This document shows, piece after piece, positions 1-7,982 of a stretch of DNA of 42,241 bases. Location of the stretch: NCBI GenBank assembly GCA_031263155.1, contig JAISGK010000058.1, positions 1-42,241 on the forward strand. The letters run 5' to 3'. The notes under the pieces are model-generated. The model saw only the letters and a program-made list of their open reading frames with translations. It was not told the DNA's origin and did not search any database. The DNA comes from Clostridiales bacterium. Lineage in GTDB: Bacteria > Bacillota > Clostridia > Lachnospirales > WQUN01. The position numbers and the translations under genes were made by a program. Position 1 is the stretch's first letter. Every line of letters starts with the position of its first letter.

Positions 1-20
1 CTCCCTCCCTCCCTCCCTCT
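1..20. repeat. CTCC tetranucleotide microsatellite at the window edge
   Basis: The first 19-20 bases are five near-perfect copies of CTCC, and the tract may continue outside the window. It lies about 110 bases upstream of the first gene. Tetranucleotide tracts can change length by slippage. Whether this one affects expression cannot be judged here. Confidence 0.6.
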
Positions 21-127
21 GTTCTATTTTCACCTTATTGTTCATATGCTGGTACTAACTTAGGCGCTTCATTTGAGTGCGGACTTACCGGTAAGCCCAG
101 TTATTTTATATGATTACGGGGGTTGTT

Positions 128-643
128 ATGGAATTAGACGATTTGATAGAGCAGGCGAAAACTTTGCAAAGTATGCTTAACGGGCAACAGCAAAGCGACG
201 ACCCACAAGGGGCGGACGATACCGTCTCACAACTATTAAAAATTTTACAGGCCACGCAGCAAACAAAGTCCGGGCCAGAATCATATGATAACGCATACGA
301 CGACGCGAACCCCGAAGAGGATGAAGAAACAAATGAGTATCGTTTGTTTGACGAAGCGTTCAGCAGTCCATCAATCAAAGCGGTTAAGGCTGCCATGCGC
401 TATGTCGATCCCAAGTATCACCAGTCACTGGGCGTGTGGATAAAATTTTTGGAGATACAAAACCTGATTGAGGCGTGCGGCAAGCGCGCGGCCGAGTCTT
501 ATGTCGGCGCGGGTGATTGGCGGTTGGGAATGCTTAAGGCTATACGACCCCACGTAAGCGAACAAAAGCAGGCTATGCTGGACTTCATGGTGAAGGCTAT
601 GGAACTTAAGGAGATTATAAATAGAATAGAGGAGAGAAGATGA
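128..643 (+). CDS. hypothetical acidic protein, 171 aa
   Basis: Function not recognised. The ATG at 128 is chosen because a GGGGG ribosome binding site ends just upstream; the in-frame ATG at 110 has none. The N-terminal half is acidic and rich in Gln, Asp and Glu, with a stretch around residues 55-70 dominated by Asp/Glu, so it is probably disordered. The C-terminal half (about residues 85-171) looks compact and helical, with the segments AVKAAMRYVDPKYHQSLG and MLKAIRPHVSEQKQAMLD. That tail resembles, from memory only, the end of small clostridial hypothetical proteins found near sporulation genes. There is no signal peptide or membrane segment. It is followed after 8 bases by another small gene and probably forms one transcript with it, ending at the terminator at 1001. 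Confidence 0.7.
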   Translation: MELDDLIEQAKTLQSMLNGQQQSDDPQGADDTVSQLLKILQATQQTKSGPESYDNAYDDANPEEDEETNEYRLFDEAFSSPSIKAVKAAMRYVDPKYHQSLGVWIKFLEIQNLIEACGKRAAESYVGAGDWRLGMLKAIRPHVSEQKQAMLDFMVKAMELKEIINRIEERR

Positions 644-651
644 TATGAGAA

Positions 652-930
652 ATGGCGGTTGATTTAGATTATTTGTTTGATCAAGACGTTTTCTTGCGAA
701 TGCAACCGGAAAAGCGTGAGGTTTTTTATCGTTTTGCGTCTCGCCTGGATGAGGTGAGGTCTATGCAGATTGTCCCTACGTTTTTACAATTTAAGCGTGA
801 ATTAAACCGTTTTGGACCCATGGACGAAGAAGAAAAAGATGAGGTAATAGATGCTATAGCCGATTCTTTGGATGGAGATGAACAAACAAAATATTGGAGT
901 ATTATTAAAATGTTGGACAATTACATATAA
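652..930 (+). CDS. hypothetical small acidic protein, 92 aa
   Basis: Function not recognised. It is a cytosolic-looking, helix-rich protein starting MAVDLDYLFDQD and ending in a hydrophobic IIKMLDNYI. The middle carries an acidic run, MDEEEKDEVIDAIADSLDGD, reminiscent of an EF-hand-free acidic helix. The purine-rich stretch GGAGAGAAGA overlapping the end of the previous gene serves as a rather distant ribosome binding site. The short spacing to the previous gene argues for translational coupling. A strong intrinsic terminator follows 70 bases downstream, so the pair ends here and is separate from the Tad operon. Confidence 0.65.
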   Translation: MAVDLDYLFDQDVFLRMQPEKREVFYRFASRLDEVRSMQIVPTFLQFKRELNRFGPMDEEEKDEVIDAIADSLDGDEQTKYWSIIKMLDNYI

Positions 931-1000
931 AACCGCAATGTCCATTATCTCTGCAATATTCAAAGCCACCGTAAAACATTGCAATAATTGTTAAAAACTT

Positions 1001-1033
1001 GCATAGTGTATCTAAACTACACTATGCTTTTTT
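1001..1033 (+). terminator. rho-independent terminator of the first two genes
   Basis: A perfect 10-bp stem, GCATAGTGTA / TACACTATGC, encloses a 7-nt loop and is followed directly by six T residues. It closes the transcript of the two hypothetical genes and isolates the Tad promoter downstream. Confidence 0.93.
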
Positions 1034-1136
1034 ATTATTCACTTAAAGCATGTGAATTATATATATCGCGGTAACGATTGTCATACATATCAAATTTATA
1101 CATATGCATTTCCATCATTTTAATATGTATATTCGC

Positions 1137-1165
1137 TTGACATTAACCAATATATTAAATATAAT
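1137..1165 (+). promoter_or_regulatory. consensus sigma-A promoter of the Tad operon
   Basis: TTGACA (1137-1142) and TATAAT (1160-1165) are both exact consensus hexamers and are separated by the optimal 17 bases. The predicted transcript would begin near 1172, about 20 bases before the ribosome binding site GGTGG (1181-1185). This position rules out upstream start codons such as the one at 1104 for the first Tad gene. Confidence 0.88.
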
Positions 1166-1193
1166 ATGCGTACAAGAACTGGTGGTGATGTTA

Positions 1194-1733
1194 ATGCTGC
1201 GATATATACTAATTGCTACCGTTTTTATCTTAACTATTATCTCCGCAATTTCCGATATAAAGCAATCAAAAGTAAAGAATGAATTATTCATCGTTGGGGC
1301 AACTATGGGACTTACCCTCAACGCTTCCATGAGCGGTTGGACAGGGCTCGCTATCTCCTTCTTTGGCCTTGCCGTACCTATCCTTATCTTTTTACCTTTC
1401 GCTTCTAACAAGTTTCGCCTTTTTGGCTTAAACGGCATTAAAATAATAGGTATGGGCGATGTGAAACTCTTCGCCTTTGTGGGCGCTCTTGTTGGAATAA
1501 CCCAGGTGTTTTCTCTTATAGCCCTTACTTACGCGTTTGGCGCTATATATTCCCTTATTGTTATGGCCAAAGAGCATGTTTTAATATCGCGTTTGTCATA
1601 CTTTGGAACGTGGATCAGATCTTGCGCGAAGGTTGGCGGCACACAGCCATACGTGTCCACTCGCATGATAAAATTCGCGCCGTTTATGTGTCTGGCTGTG
1701 CTTGTGTATTATTTGTATATGTACTTTGAGTGA
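1194..1733 (+). CDS. prepilin peptidase, A24 family (TadV/CpaA-like)
   Basis: Integral membrane aspartyl protease that removes the short leader of Flp-type prepilins at the cytoplasmic face. About 179 aa from the ATG at 1194, which follows GGTGG at good spacing and lies downstream of the predicted transcription start. Both family aspartates are visible: Asp in SAISDIKQSKVKNE near residue 22 and the GxGD signature in IGMGDVKLF near residue 85. Five or six hydrophobic segments cover most of the chain. The N-terminal methylase domain of classical PilD is absent, as is normal for TadV/CpaA. It is first in the operon, with the TadZ-like gene 24 bases downstream. A second A24 peptidase sits at the distal end of the same operon. 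Confidence 0.88.
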   Translation: MLRYILIATVFILTIISAISDIKQSKVKNELFIVGATMGLTLNASMSGWTGLAISFFGLAVPILIFLPFASNKFRLFGLNGIKIIGMGDVKLFAFVGALVGITQVFSLIALTYAFGAIYSLIVMAKEHVLISRLSYFGTWIRSCAKVGGTQPYVSTRMIKFAPFMCLAVLVYYLYMYFE

Positions 1734-1757
1734 TTACAAAGTAACAGGGGGGTACGG

Positions 1758-2846
1758 ATGGCGAAAAAGAATTTGCTTATAGCTGACGGCGATACGAACT
1801 ATGCCCAAAATTTAGAGCGTTATTTGCGAAATAATCACTCTGATAAATACTTCGTCAACTCTCTTTTCGACCAGGAAGATATAATATCGTTTGACGAACA
1901 TTCGGAGCGAAAGATTGATATTTTGCTTATTACGCCTGAGCTATTTGGAGATAGAATAAAAAAGTGCGCGTCAGTTATTATGATACTTTCCGGCGGCGCT
2001 ATTCCCATTCACCTTGAGGCCTACCCTGTTATATTAAAATACCAAAGCGGAGAGGCGATTGTTCAGTCTATAATCAAAAAATACGTTGAATGTGTACCGC
2101 ACGAGTTCGACGTGTCCGATTTGGCGGGCCAGTGCGAAATAACCGGCGTGTTTTCGCCCGTTGGCGGCAGCGGTAAAACGACCATAGCCGCAGCTATGGC
2201 AAGGCTATACGCAATGCGGCACAAAACATTGTTCTTTTCTGTTGAGCAATTACAGTATACAGAACAGATCTTTGCCGGTGGGTCTAATTATGATATGTCC
2301 GATTTTCTTTACTATGTGCATAAAAAAGACAAAGATATAATACCCAACCTTAACAAAATGCTGATACGTGACGAACACACGGGCGTGGCGTTTCTTAATA
2401 GCCCTCAATGCTTTATGGATATCAATAATATCGACAGTGAAAAATGGGTCGCCTTTTTTATGGCTATAGCGTCATATGGATTAGTTAATTCGATGGTTAT
2501 TGACCTGGGCTCGTTTTTATCAGAATCTGTCATAGAAATGATATCCGCTTGCAAACGGGTTGTCGTGCCCGTGTTGGACGATCGTATGTCACTCATGAAA
2601 GTTAATCGGCTCATACACGATTTGCTAAAAATGGATCGTGAAGTGGTCATGAGAAAATTCGTTTATGTTCTCAATAAATATAATGGAACACAACCGCATA
2701 ACGAAATTGAGATATTCAAAACGCTGGTACTGGATGAATCTAACGCGCTTGAGGCCATTGGCGGCGACGCCATAACCCAGCGCCCGTTCTGGCGTGAATT
2801 AATAGAATTTGTCGGGTTATTGGAAAGGGTGAAAAATAATGGCTAA
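1758..2846 (+). CDS. TadZ/CpaE-like pilus-localising ATPase
   Basis: Cytoplasmic MinD/ParA-superfamily ATPase thought to direct the Tad machine to its site in the cell. The first ~125 residues form an atypical receiver-like domain (MAKKNLLIADGDTNYAQNLE). It starts like a response regulator but lacks a clear phospho-acceptor arrangement. The ATPase domain follows, with a deviant Walker A VFSPVGGSGKTT at about residues 131-142 and a hydrophobic strand ending in Asp (MVIDLG) as the probable Walker A' site. The start has a GGGGGG ribosome binding site. Its last 8 bases overlap the CpaF gene, so the two are translationally coupled. In Tad systems this partner works with the secretion ATPase encoded next. 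Confidence 0.87.
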   Translation: MAKKNLLIADGDTNYAQNLERYLRNNHSDKYFVNSLFDQEDIISFDEHSERKIDILLITPELFGDRIKKCASVIMILSGGAIPIHLEAYPVILKYQSGEAIVQSIIKKYVECVPHEFDVSDLAGQCEITGVFSPVGGSGKTTIAAAMARLYAMRHKTLFFSVEQLQYTEQIFAGGSNYDMSDFLYYVHKKDKDIIPNLNKMLIRDEHTGVAFLNSPQCFMDINNIDSEKWVAFFMAIASYGLVNSMVIDLGSFLSESVIEMISACKRVVVPVLDDRMSLMKVNRLIHDLLKMDREVVMRKFVYVLNKYNGTQPHNEIEIFKTLVLDESNALEAIGGDAITQRPFWRELIEFVGLLERVKNNG

Positions 2847-4113
2847 TTTTGAAACCAATGCCATGACCTTACCCGGCGGCGCCAACGCGGTTTCCAAAGA
2901 AGAATTATACCAGCAAATAAAGCGCGTGTGCTTCGACCGCGTTATCAATATGCCGCCGGATGTGTCTGACGATGTGGTGCACGAAATTGTGTCGGGCATT
3001 GTATTTGAACACACGCGACGAGTCTACCTTAACGTGGTAGAGCGCAGCAGCCTGGAAACATCCATATTTAACAGTTTACGTAGACTGGGGCCTCTACAGC
3101 CCATTTTGGAAGATGCCAGCGTGACAGAAATAATGGTAAACGGGCCAAACCATGTGTTTATAGAGCGCTATGGCCGTATGGAGCTTACCAATGTAAAATT
3201 TGAAAGTGAATCTGAGCTGCTAAACATCATAAATAGAATCGTAAAGGACGTAGGGCGCGAGGTAAATCAGTCTACTCCCATAGTAGACGCGAGGTTAAAG
3301 GACGGCTCGCGCGTTAACATTGTTTTGCCCCCTGTCTCTTTGGTGGGGCCGGTTATCACCATACGAAAATTTCCTTCCAAGGCCATGAGCATGGAACAGC
3401 TGTTAGACTGGGGCGCCATTAACGAAGACGCGGCCAATTTTATTAACAAGCTTGTGCGCGCTAAATATAACATATTTATAGCCGGCGGTACCGGTTCTGG
3501 TAAAACGACATTTCTTAACGCGCTCAGCAACTTTATACCCTCAGACGAGCGCATCATTACGATAGAAGACTCCGCCGAACTGCAAATATCTGGCCCGCTT
3601 AACTTAATAAGCTTAGAAACGCGTAACGCTACGGCGGCGGGCGGCACAGAGATAAGCATGCGCGATTTGATAAAGAGTTCGTTGCGTATGCGCCCCGACA
3701 GGATAGTTGTAGGCGAGGTGCGTGGCAGTGAGGCTTTCGATATGCTGCAAGCCATGAACACAGGCCATGATGGCTCCCTGTCAACGGGGCACGCCAACTC
3801 TACCGCAGACATGCTATCACGCCTTGAAACCATGATCCTTTCGGGAGCGGACTTTCCGCTCGACGCCATACGCCAACAGATAGCTTCGTCGCTGGATATC
3901 ATAGTGTATCTGGGTAGGCTGCGTGACAAGTCGCGCCGTATGCTAGAGATGTGTGAGGTACTGGATTACCGCGCCGGTAATATTGTGCTAAACAAACTGT
4001 ACGAGTTTCGCGAAGATTCTCAAGACGCTAAAGGTCGCGTGCGCGGCGATCACGCGCGCGTAGGCGAACTGCAAAACCTGAAAAAGATGAGAGCGGCAGG
4101 GCTTGCGCCGTAA
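2839..4113 (+). CDS. tadA: TadA/CpaF-type secretion ATPase
   Basis: Hexameric type II/IV secretion ATPase that powers Flp pilus assembly from the cytoplasmic side. At 424 aa it is full length for CpaF. The N-terminal domain contains the LGPLQPILEDASVTEIMVNG segment typical of the family. Walker A is AGGTGSGKTTFLN at about residues 215-227. The acidic Walker B region (ERIITIEDSAELQ), the Asp box LRMRPDRIVVGEVRG and the histidine-box GHDGSLSTGHAN all follow in the right order. The start overlaps the end of the TadZ-like gene. Downstream lie the two membrane platform genes it would act on. Confidence 0.96.
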   Translation: MANFETNAMTLPGGANAVSKEELYQQIKRVCFDRVINMPPDVSDDVVHEIVSGIVFEHTRRVYLNVVERSSLETSIFNSLRRLGPLQPILEDASVTEIMVNGPNHVFIERYGRMELTNVKFESESELLNIINRIVKDVGREVNQSTPIVDARLKDGSRVNIVLPPVSLVGPVITIRKFPSKAMSMEQLLDWGAINEDAANFINKLVRAKYNIFIAGGTGSGKTTFLNALSNFIPSDERIITIEDSAELQISGPLNLISLETRNATAAGGTEISMRDLIKSSLRMRPDRIVVGEVRGSEAFDMLQAMNTGHDGSLSTGHANSTADMLSRLETMILSGADFPLDAIRQQIASSLDIIVYLGRLRDKSRRMLEMCEVLDYRAGNIVLNKLYEFREDSQDAKGRVRGDHARVGELQNLKKMRAAGLAP

Positions 4114-4208
4114 AGGAGGGCATAGTTATAGGCATTTCGATAAACGCCAAACAAACGCCGCGTATAGAAGAAACTTTTGGGGTTATAGAGGATTATAACG
4201 TTTACAAG

Positions 4209-4928
4209 ATGGAGCCGGCAGAACTTGTTAAATATTTAGGTATGTGCGCCGCCGGTCTATGCCTTGTCGGCTATATATTTTATCATAACCTGCTTTTATG
4301 TCTGTTGCTTATGCCCGCCTCATTCTTTTTCCTGGGTCCTATAAAAAAAAATTTGGCGGCCAAGAGAAAACGCGAGTTGATGTTTCAATTTCGCGATGCG
4401 CTCACCTCTTTAACATCTTCTCTCAGCTCGGGATCTGTTGTTGAAACAGCCATTGAAGAGGCCATACGCGATCTACAGGTTATTTATCCCTACGAAAATG
4501 TAATGATTATTAACGAATTTAGCCTAATTGTTCAACGCAAACGCTACGGCTCCTCCGTAGAGGAAGCGCTGAAAGATTTTAGCCTACGAGCCAATTTGCA
4601 GTGCATAACGGATTTTGTAGACGTTTTCTCGTCGGTCAATAGCGTGGGCGGCAACAATATAGACATAATACGCAACAGCGTAAATATGATAAACGATAAA
4701 ATTGAGATAGAAAATGGCATAAATATTTTGGTGAGTGGAAAAAAGCTGGAACAGCGCATACTCACTGCGGCGCCTTTAGGCTTTATATGGATATTGTCGA
4801 TCGTTTCCGGCGACTACCTTACCCCCATGTTTACTACTATTCAGGGGCATATGGTTATGACCGGCGTGTTGATGGTCAATATTATAGCTTACATGATTTC
4901 ATCCAGTATCATGAATATAGAGCTGTAG
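4209..4928 (+). CDS. tadB: TadB-like inner-membrane platform protein (T2SSF family)
   Basis: Forms, with TadC, the membrane platform the secretion ATPase acts on. From the ATG at 4209 it has 239 aa. Two hydrophobic stretches lie near residues 9-45, a cytoplasmic T2SSF domain follows (LTSLTSSLSSGSVVETAIEE, then YGSSVEEALKDFS), and there are two C-terminal membrane segments. The ATG at 4209 has no ribosome binding site at proper distance. The reading frame stays open upstream, and a perfect GGAGGG lies at 4115-4120. Initiation near 4128-4134 would add about 25 residues ending in the family-like segment EDYNVYKM. That upstream stretch contains no ATG, GTG or TTG in frame, only ATA and ATT, so either a rare start codon or a point change is implied. 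Confidence 0.88.
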   Translation: MEPAELVKYLGMCAAGLCLVGYIFYHNLLLCLLLMPASFFFLGPIKKNLAAKRKRELMFQFRDALTSLTSSLSSGSVVETAIEEAIRDLQVIYPYENVMIINEFSLIVQRKRYGSSVEEALKDFSLRANLQCITDFVDVFSSVNSVGGNNIDIIRNSVNMINDKIEIENGINILVSGKKLEQRILTAAPLGFIWILSIVSGDYLTPMFTTIQGHMVMTGVLMVNIIAYMISSSIMNIEL

Positions 4929-4953
4929 TAAACTCCAAAAGAGGGGGGATAAC

Positions 4954-6501
4954 GTGTATGAGCTCCTAATATCGTATATTACGCTGTGCATATGTATCTT
5001 TGTCGCGGTCGTTATACTATTGTTCTTCTTTTTGGGCCTGGGCAAGTACAAAAATATGCTGAAGCCGCTGAATAAAAAAGAATTCGCTCTCCTGAGTTTT
5101 ATTCATATGGGCATGAAATTTATAGACGTATTTAAAATATCTTACGCAAAAGGCAATCGCAAGTTGCGAGAACAATTTGCGGAACTGTATGGTGACAAGT
5201 ACACGCCATTTTACCTGAAAGTACACTTGGCCAACAAATTGTCAACGGTGATGCTGTGCGCGCTTCTCGTTTGCTGCCTGGTTGTTTACAACACCCTTGG
5301 CGCCATTAGCGTGTATAAAGAAAAAATTCAGGAGTCGCCGCCCATAGCTTTAGAAAACGGAACTTTTAATCGCCCGGCGTTTGACGAGAAGGTTTTTGCC
5401 GAAAGCGGTGGCGTAATAAACATCAGTGTAGAGGCGCTTATTGGCGAGGGCGGTAAAGCGATAACACGAACATACGACATAAGCGTGCCCATGCAATCCC
5501 TGCCAGATGAGGAATGTGTAAAACTGGCCGTACACTATCTTGAAGAGAATTATATAGACGCATATTACGAAACGTTTAACGCTGGAATATCAAGCGACCT
5601 TAATTTCTCCAAATTCGTTATACTGGGCTGCAAAGCCGAACTGATAACAGACAAGCCATATGTAGATTCTACGGGCAAGTTAACAAAAAAACCACTGGAC
5701 AACGAACCGGAAGAGGTTCTGCAAAACGCGAGTTTCGTAATATCCAAAGGAGGCTTTGAGCAACAAACAAAAGATTTTACGTTTATGTTAAAACCTGATA
5801 GCTCTTTATCGGCGGCTGTTAAGGAAATGGATAAAAGCGTAGATTTAATAAACAAAGGAAAAGGTATAGATGAAACCACCGTAGCCCTGCCTCAAGAGCT
5901 TAAAAAGGTACCCATCACATTGAGGTTGCCGATTGCGAGCTACGAGGACAGCAGCCTTTCGTTTTTGATGGGTTCTATCGTCATACTCATCTTAATTGCC
6001 ATGAGCCTGGATTCTGATGTGGGAAACAAAATAAAACGAAAGCGAATGGAAATACAGCGTGAATTTCCAGATTTTATCACCAAGTTTGCGCTTTTAATGT
6101 CGTGCGGGCTGACAGCTTACGACGCCATACGCAGAATATTAAAAGAACAGCAAGAACATGACGCCGCTCACTCCAAAAATCCTTTGATGGTTGAGCTTGA
6201 CACAGCCATAAGAGAAATTGACCTTGGAAAGGGCGAAGCCACCGCGTACGAGGATTTTGGACTGCGATGCCGTATACCGTTGGCAATGAAGTTTTCTTCC
6301 GCTCTCGCGCAGAACTTAAGGCGCGGCTCGGAGGATTTCACAGGACTTTTACGTGCCCAGTCGAAAGAGGCTTGGGAAATTCGTAAAAGCGATGTACGCG
6401 CGAAAGGTGAGCAGGCAGCGACAAAACTTATCTTTCCCATGCTGTTATCGGTTATCGCGGTTATCGCCGTAGTGCTGTACCCGGCAATGGCTCAACTGTA
6501 G
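4954..6501 (+). CDS. tadC: TadC-like platform protein with a large insertion
   Basis: Second membrane platform protein of the Tad machine. The GTG at 4954 is used, preceded by GAGGGGGG. The protein has 515 aa, against roughly 300 for ordinary TadC. Order: membrane segment 7-28, cytoplasmic basic region, membrane segment about 96-113, then a soluble segment of about 210 residues (115-325). A third membrane segment follows (FLMGSIVILILIAM, near 333-350), then a T2SSF domain (EFPDFITKFALLMSCGLTAYDAI and the EIDLGKGEATAYEDFG stretch) and a final membrane helix (LLSVIAVIAVVLYPAMAQL). The C-terminal half is a clear family match. The middle segment is polar, lacks cysteines in pairs and should face outside. 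It has no resemblance that I recognise. Confidence 0.87.
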   Translation: MYELLISYITLCICIFVAVVILLFFFLGLGKYKNMLKPLNKKEFALLSFIHMGMKFIDVFKISYAKGNRKLREQFAELYGDKYTPFYLKVHLANKLSTVMLCALLVCCLVVYNTLGAISVYKEKIQESPPIALENGTFNRPAFDEKVFAESGGVINISVEALIGEGGKAITRTYDISVPMQSLPDEECVKLAVHYLEENYIDAYYETFNAGISSDLNFSKFVILGCKAELITDKPYVDSTGKLTKKPLDNEPEEVLQNASFVISKGGFEQQTKDFTFMLKPDSSLSAAVKEMDKSVDLINKGKGIDETTVALPQELKKVPITLRLPIASYEDSSLSFLMGSIVILILIAMSLDSDVGNKIKRKRMEIQREFPDFITKFALLMSCGLTAYDAIRRILKEQQEHDAAHSKNPLMVELDTAIREIDLGKGEATAYEDFGLRCRIPLAMKFSSALAQNLRRGSEDFTGLLRAQSKEAWEIRKSDVRAKGEQAATKLIFPMLLSVIAVIAVVLYPAMAQL

Positions 6502-6528
6502 CGCACAAAAAAAGGAGGATGATTTTAA

Positions 6529-6723
6529 ATGCAGGCTTTAGTTAAAGAATTTTGGAACGAAGAGGATGGTTTGCAGACCATCGAGATTGTTTTGATAGTC
6601 GCTGTTGTCATCGCGCTTGTCACCATTTTTAAGGGTAAGGTGGAAGAGATTCTAAACAATGCTTTCGAAAAGGTTGATAACAGTCTTGAGGCCTTAAGCT
6701 CTACTGAAGCTCCCGGCCCGTGA
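6529..6723 (+). CDS. Flp-type type IVb prepilin, copy 1
   Basis: Structural pilin, 64 aa. The leader MQALVKEFWNEEDG ends in Gly, and the mature protein would begin LQTIE with Glu at position +5, the residue needed for recognition and methyl-independent assembly in type IV pilins. A 20-residue hydrophobic helix follows (IVLIVAVVIALVTIF), then a short amphipathic tail. The ribosome binding site AAAGGAGG is the strongest in the operon, as expected for an abundant subunit. Its paralogue follows 90 bases downstream, and both should be cut by the A24 peptidases encoded at the two ends of the operon. Confidence 0.92.
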   Translation: MQALVKEFWNEEDGLQTIEIVLIVAVVIALVTIFKGKVEEILNNAFEKVDNSLEALSSTEAPGP

Positions 6724-6814
6724 TAAATTCGCTTACACCCGCCTTTTTTCTGAAGCGCGCATTATCACTATATTGTAGCATGCGTAGTATGCGCGATTAG
6801 ATCGGAGGTTATTC

Positions 6815-7009
6815 GTGCACAAGGCTATAAAGCAAGTGGCATGGGAATTTTGGAGCGAAGAGGATGGTTTGCAGTCTGTTGAAATTATAATTCTTGGCGT
6901 AGCTCTCATAACAATCGCCTCAATTTTTAAGGACAAAATGTCGGTCTATATAGAAAGCTGTTTTGAGGTGATTAATTCTTGTTTGACAACTTTTACCGAT
7001 ATGCCATAA
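6815..7009 (+). CDS. Flp-type type IVb prepilin, copy 2
   Basis: Second 64-aa prepilin, starting at GTG 6815 behind CGGAGG. The processing site is again SEEDG followed by LQSVE with Glu at +5. The hydrophobic helix is IIILGVALITIASIF. It keeps the EFW-EEDGLQ-E-I-IFK framework of copy 1 but has diverged in the tail, which ends with two cysteines (ESC and NSC) that copy 1 lacks. It may be a minor or alternative pilin. A terminator directly downstream (7025-7057) would limit transcription into the rest of the operon. Confidence 0.9.
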   Translation: MHKAIKQVAWEFWSEEDGLQSVEIIILGVALITIASIFKDKMSVYIESCFEVINSCLTTFTDMP

Positions 7010-7024
7010 AAAGCAAGTACAATT

Positions 7025-7057
7025 GGGGCGCGCGATATCTACGCACCCCCTTTTTTT
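7025..7057 (+). terminator. terminator after the pilin genes
   Basis: GGGGCGCG and CGCACCCCC can pair, with a single internal mismatch, around the loop containing GATATCTA. Seven T residues follow. It lies 15 bases after the second pilin stop codon. It probably acts as a partial stop, so that pilins are made in excess over the pseudopilin-like proteins downstream. Confidence 0.8.
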
Positions 7058-7100
7058 CAAAATTGCTCTAAACGTGCGTTTTCACAAAAAGATTTTGCTT

Positions 7101-7184
7101 TCGTAGGGGCGCGCAGTGCGCGCCCGTGAGGGAGCGGGGTGTTTGCCGAGGAGACGCGCGGGCGCGCACTGCGCGCCCCTACGA
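7101..7184. repeat. 26-bp perfect inverted repeat with nested palindromes
   Basis: Bases 7101-7126 and 7159-7184 are exact reverse complements, separated by 32 bases. Each arm itself contains GGGCGCGCAGTGCGCGCCC, a 9-bp palindrome around a single central G. The element is much richer in G+C than its surroundings and starts TCGTAGGGGCG. This pattern looks like a dispersed extragenic palindrome rather than a gene-specific signal. A related GC-rich hairpin lies at 33047-33071. It sits inside the Tad operon between pilins and TadE. Confidence 0.9.
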
Positions 7185-7274
7185 GATCATACTCACTGGG
7201 CGCGCGCCCCCATCCACATTTGAAGAACACACATTTAGAGAAAATTGGCTTGCAAGGGTCGAAAGGATGATTCT

Positions 7275-7922
7275 ATGCATAAGGCAAGTACAACAGTGGA
7301 GCTGGCATTGCTTTTTCCCATGATTTTAGGCGCATTATTATTTTTGTTTGTCTTTATACTACTTATGTATCAAGACGCGGCGTTCGCGGCGAAACTGAAC
7401 AATAACGCCTTGCGCATATCCAATTCGCTTACCGACGACGATCGTAAAGGTGATGGCAAAATCTCCGTGCCCAGTTTATATCGTGAGTCGAAAGATATAT
7501 ACGCCAATTCGGATGCCGCCAACATAACCGCCGTATATATGGCGCAAGTGGACTACAGCGCGTTACAAATGTCCATAATGAATGATTTATCAACAGTAAG
7601 CCTTTTAAAATGGGTAGAAGAGACATCAGAACTCTCGCTGGAAAGACAAGGCGTAACCATTACTGTGGCGTCCAGCGTAGACGCGCCGGTTCCCTTTATT
7701 GGAAATTTAGGCAGGGAAACGGAGATCGGGGCTTACTCGCCCATAATTAATCCCTCGGTATATATTCGAAATTCGGACGCCTCTGCGTTGATGATGACGA
7801 AAATTTACGAGAAAGCGGGGTATTGGCCCATCTCCGCAAGCGAAGGCGTCACCCTCGCGGATACTTTGAATTATCAACACATTTACGATAACTTACGTTC
7901 CTACGCGCAAAGCCACGATTAA
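7275..7922 (+). CDS. TadE-like pseudopilin protein
   Basis: Minor pilin-like membrane protein of the Tad apparatus, about 215 aa from the ATG at 7275, which follows GAAAGGA at seven bases. The in-frame upstream codons lack a ribosome binding site. The N-terminus is MHKASTTVELALLFPMILGA, the TadE signature: a short basic leader, a Thr/Ser-Thr-Val-Glu motif and a long hydrophobic helix with Pro. The remainder (about 40-215) is a soluble, probably extracytoplasmic domain. It is followed 60 bases later by the DUF5702 gene. The short GATC-rich stretch between them can form a small hairpin. Confidence 0.85.
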   Translation: MHKASTTVELALLFPMILGALLFLFVFILLMYQDAAFAAKLNNNALRISNSLTDDDRKGDGKISVPSLYRESKDIYANSDAANITAVYMAQVDYSALQMSIMNDLSTVSLLKWVEETSELSLERQGVTITVASSVDAPVPFIGNLGRETEIGAYSPIINPSVYIRNSDASALMMTKIYEKAGYWPISASEGVTLADTLNYQHIYDNLRSYAQSHD

Positions 7923-7982
7923 TCAATGAGATCTCATCGAGATCGCATTGAGATCTAAAGCTTAATTTTGGGAGGTGAGCAG

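Noticed and set aside
7126-7323. 65-codon plus frame through the GC-rich inverted repeat
   Set aside because: It is created by the palindrome and overlaps the true TadE-like start in another frame.
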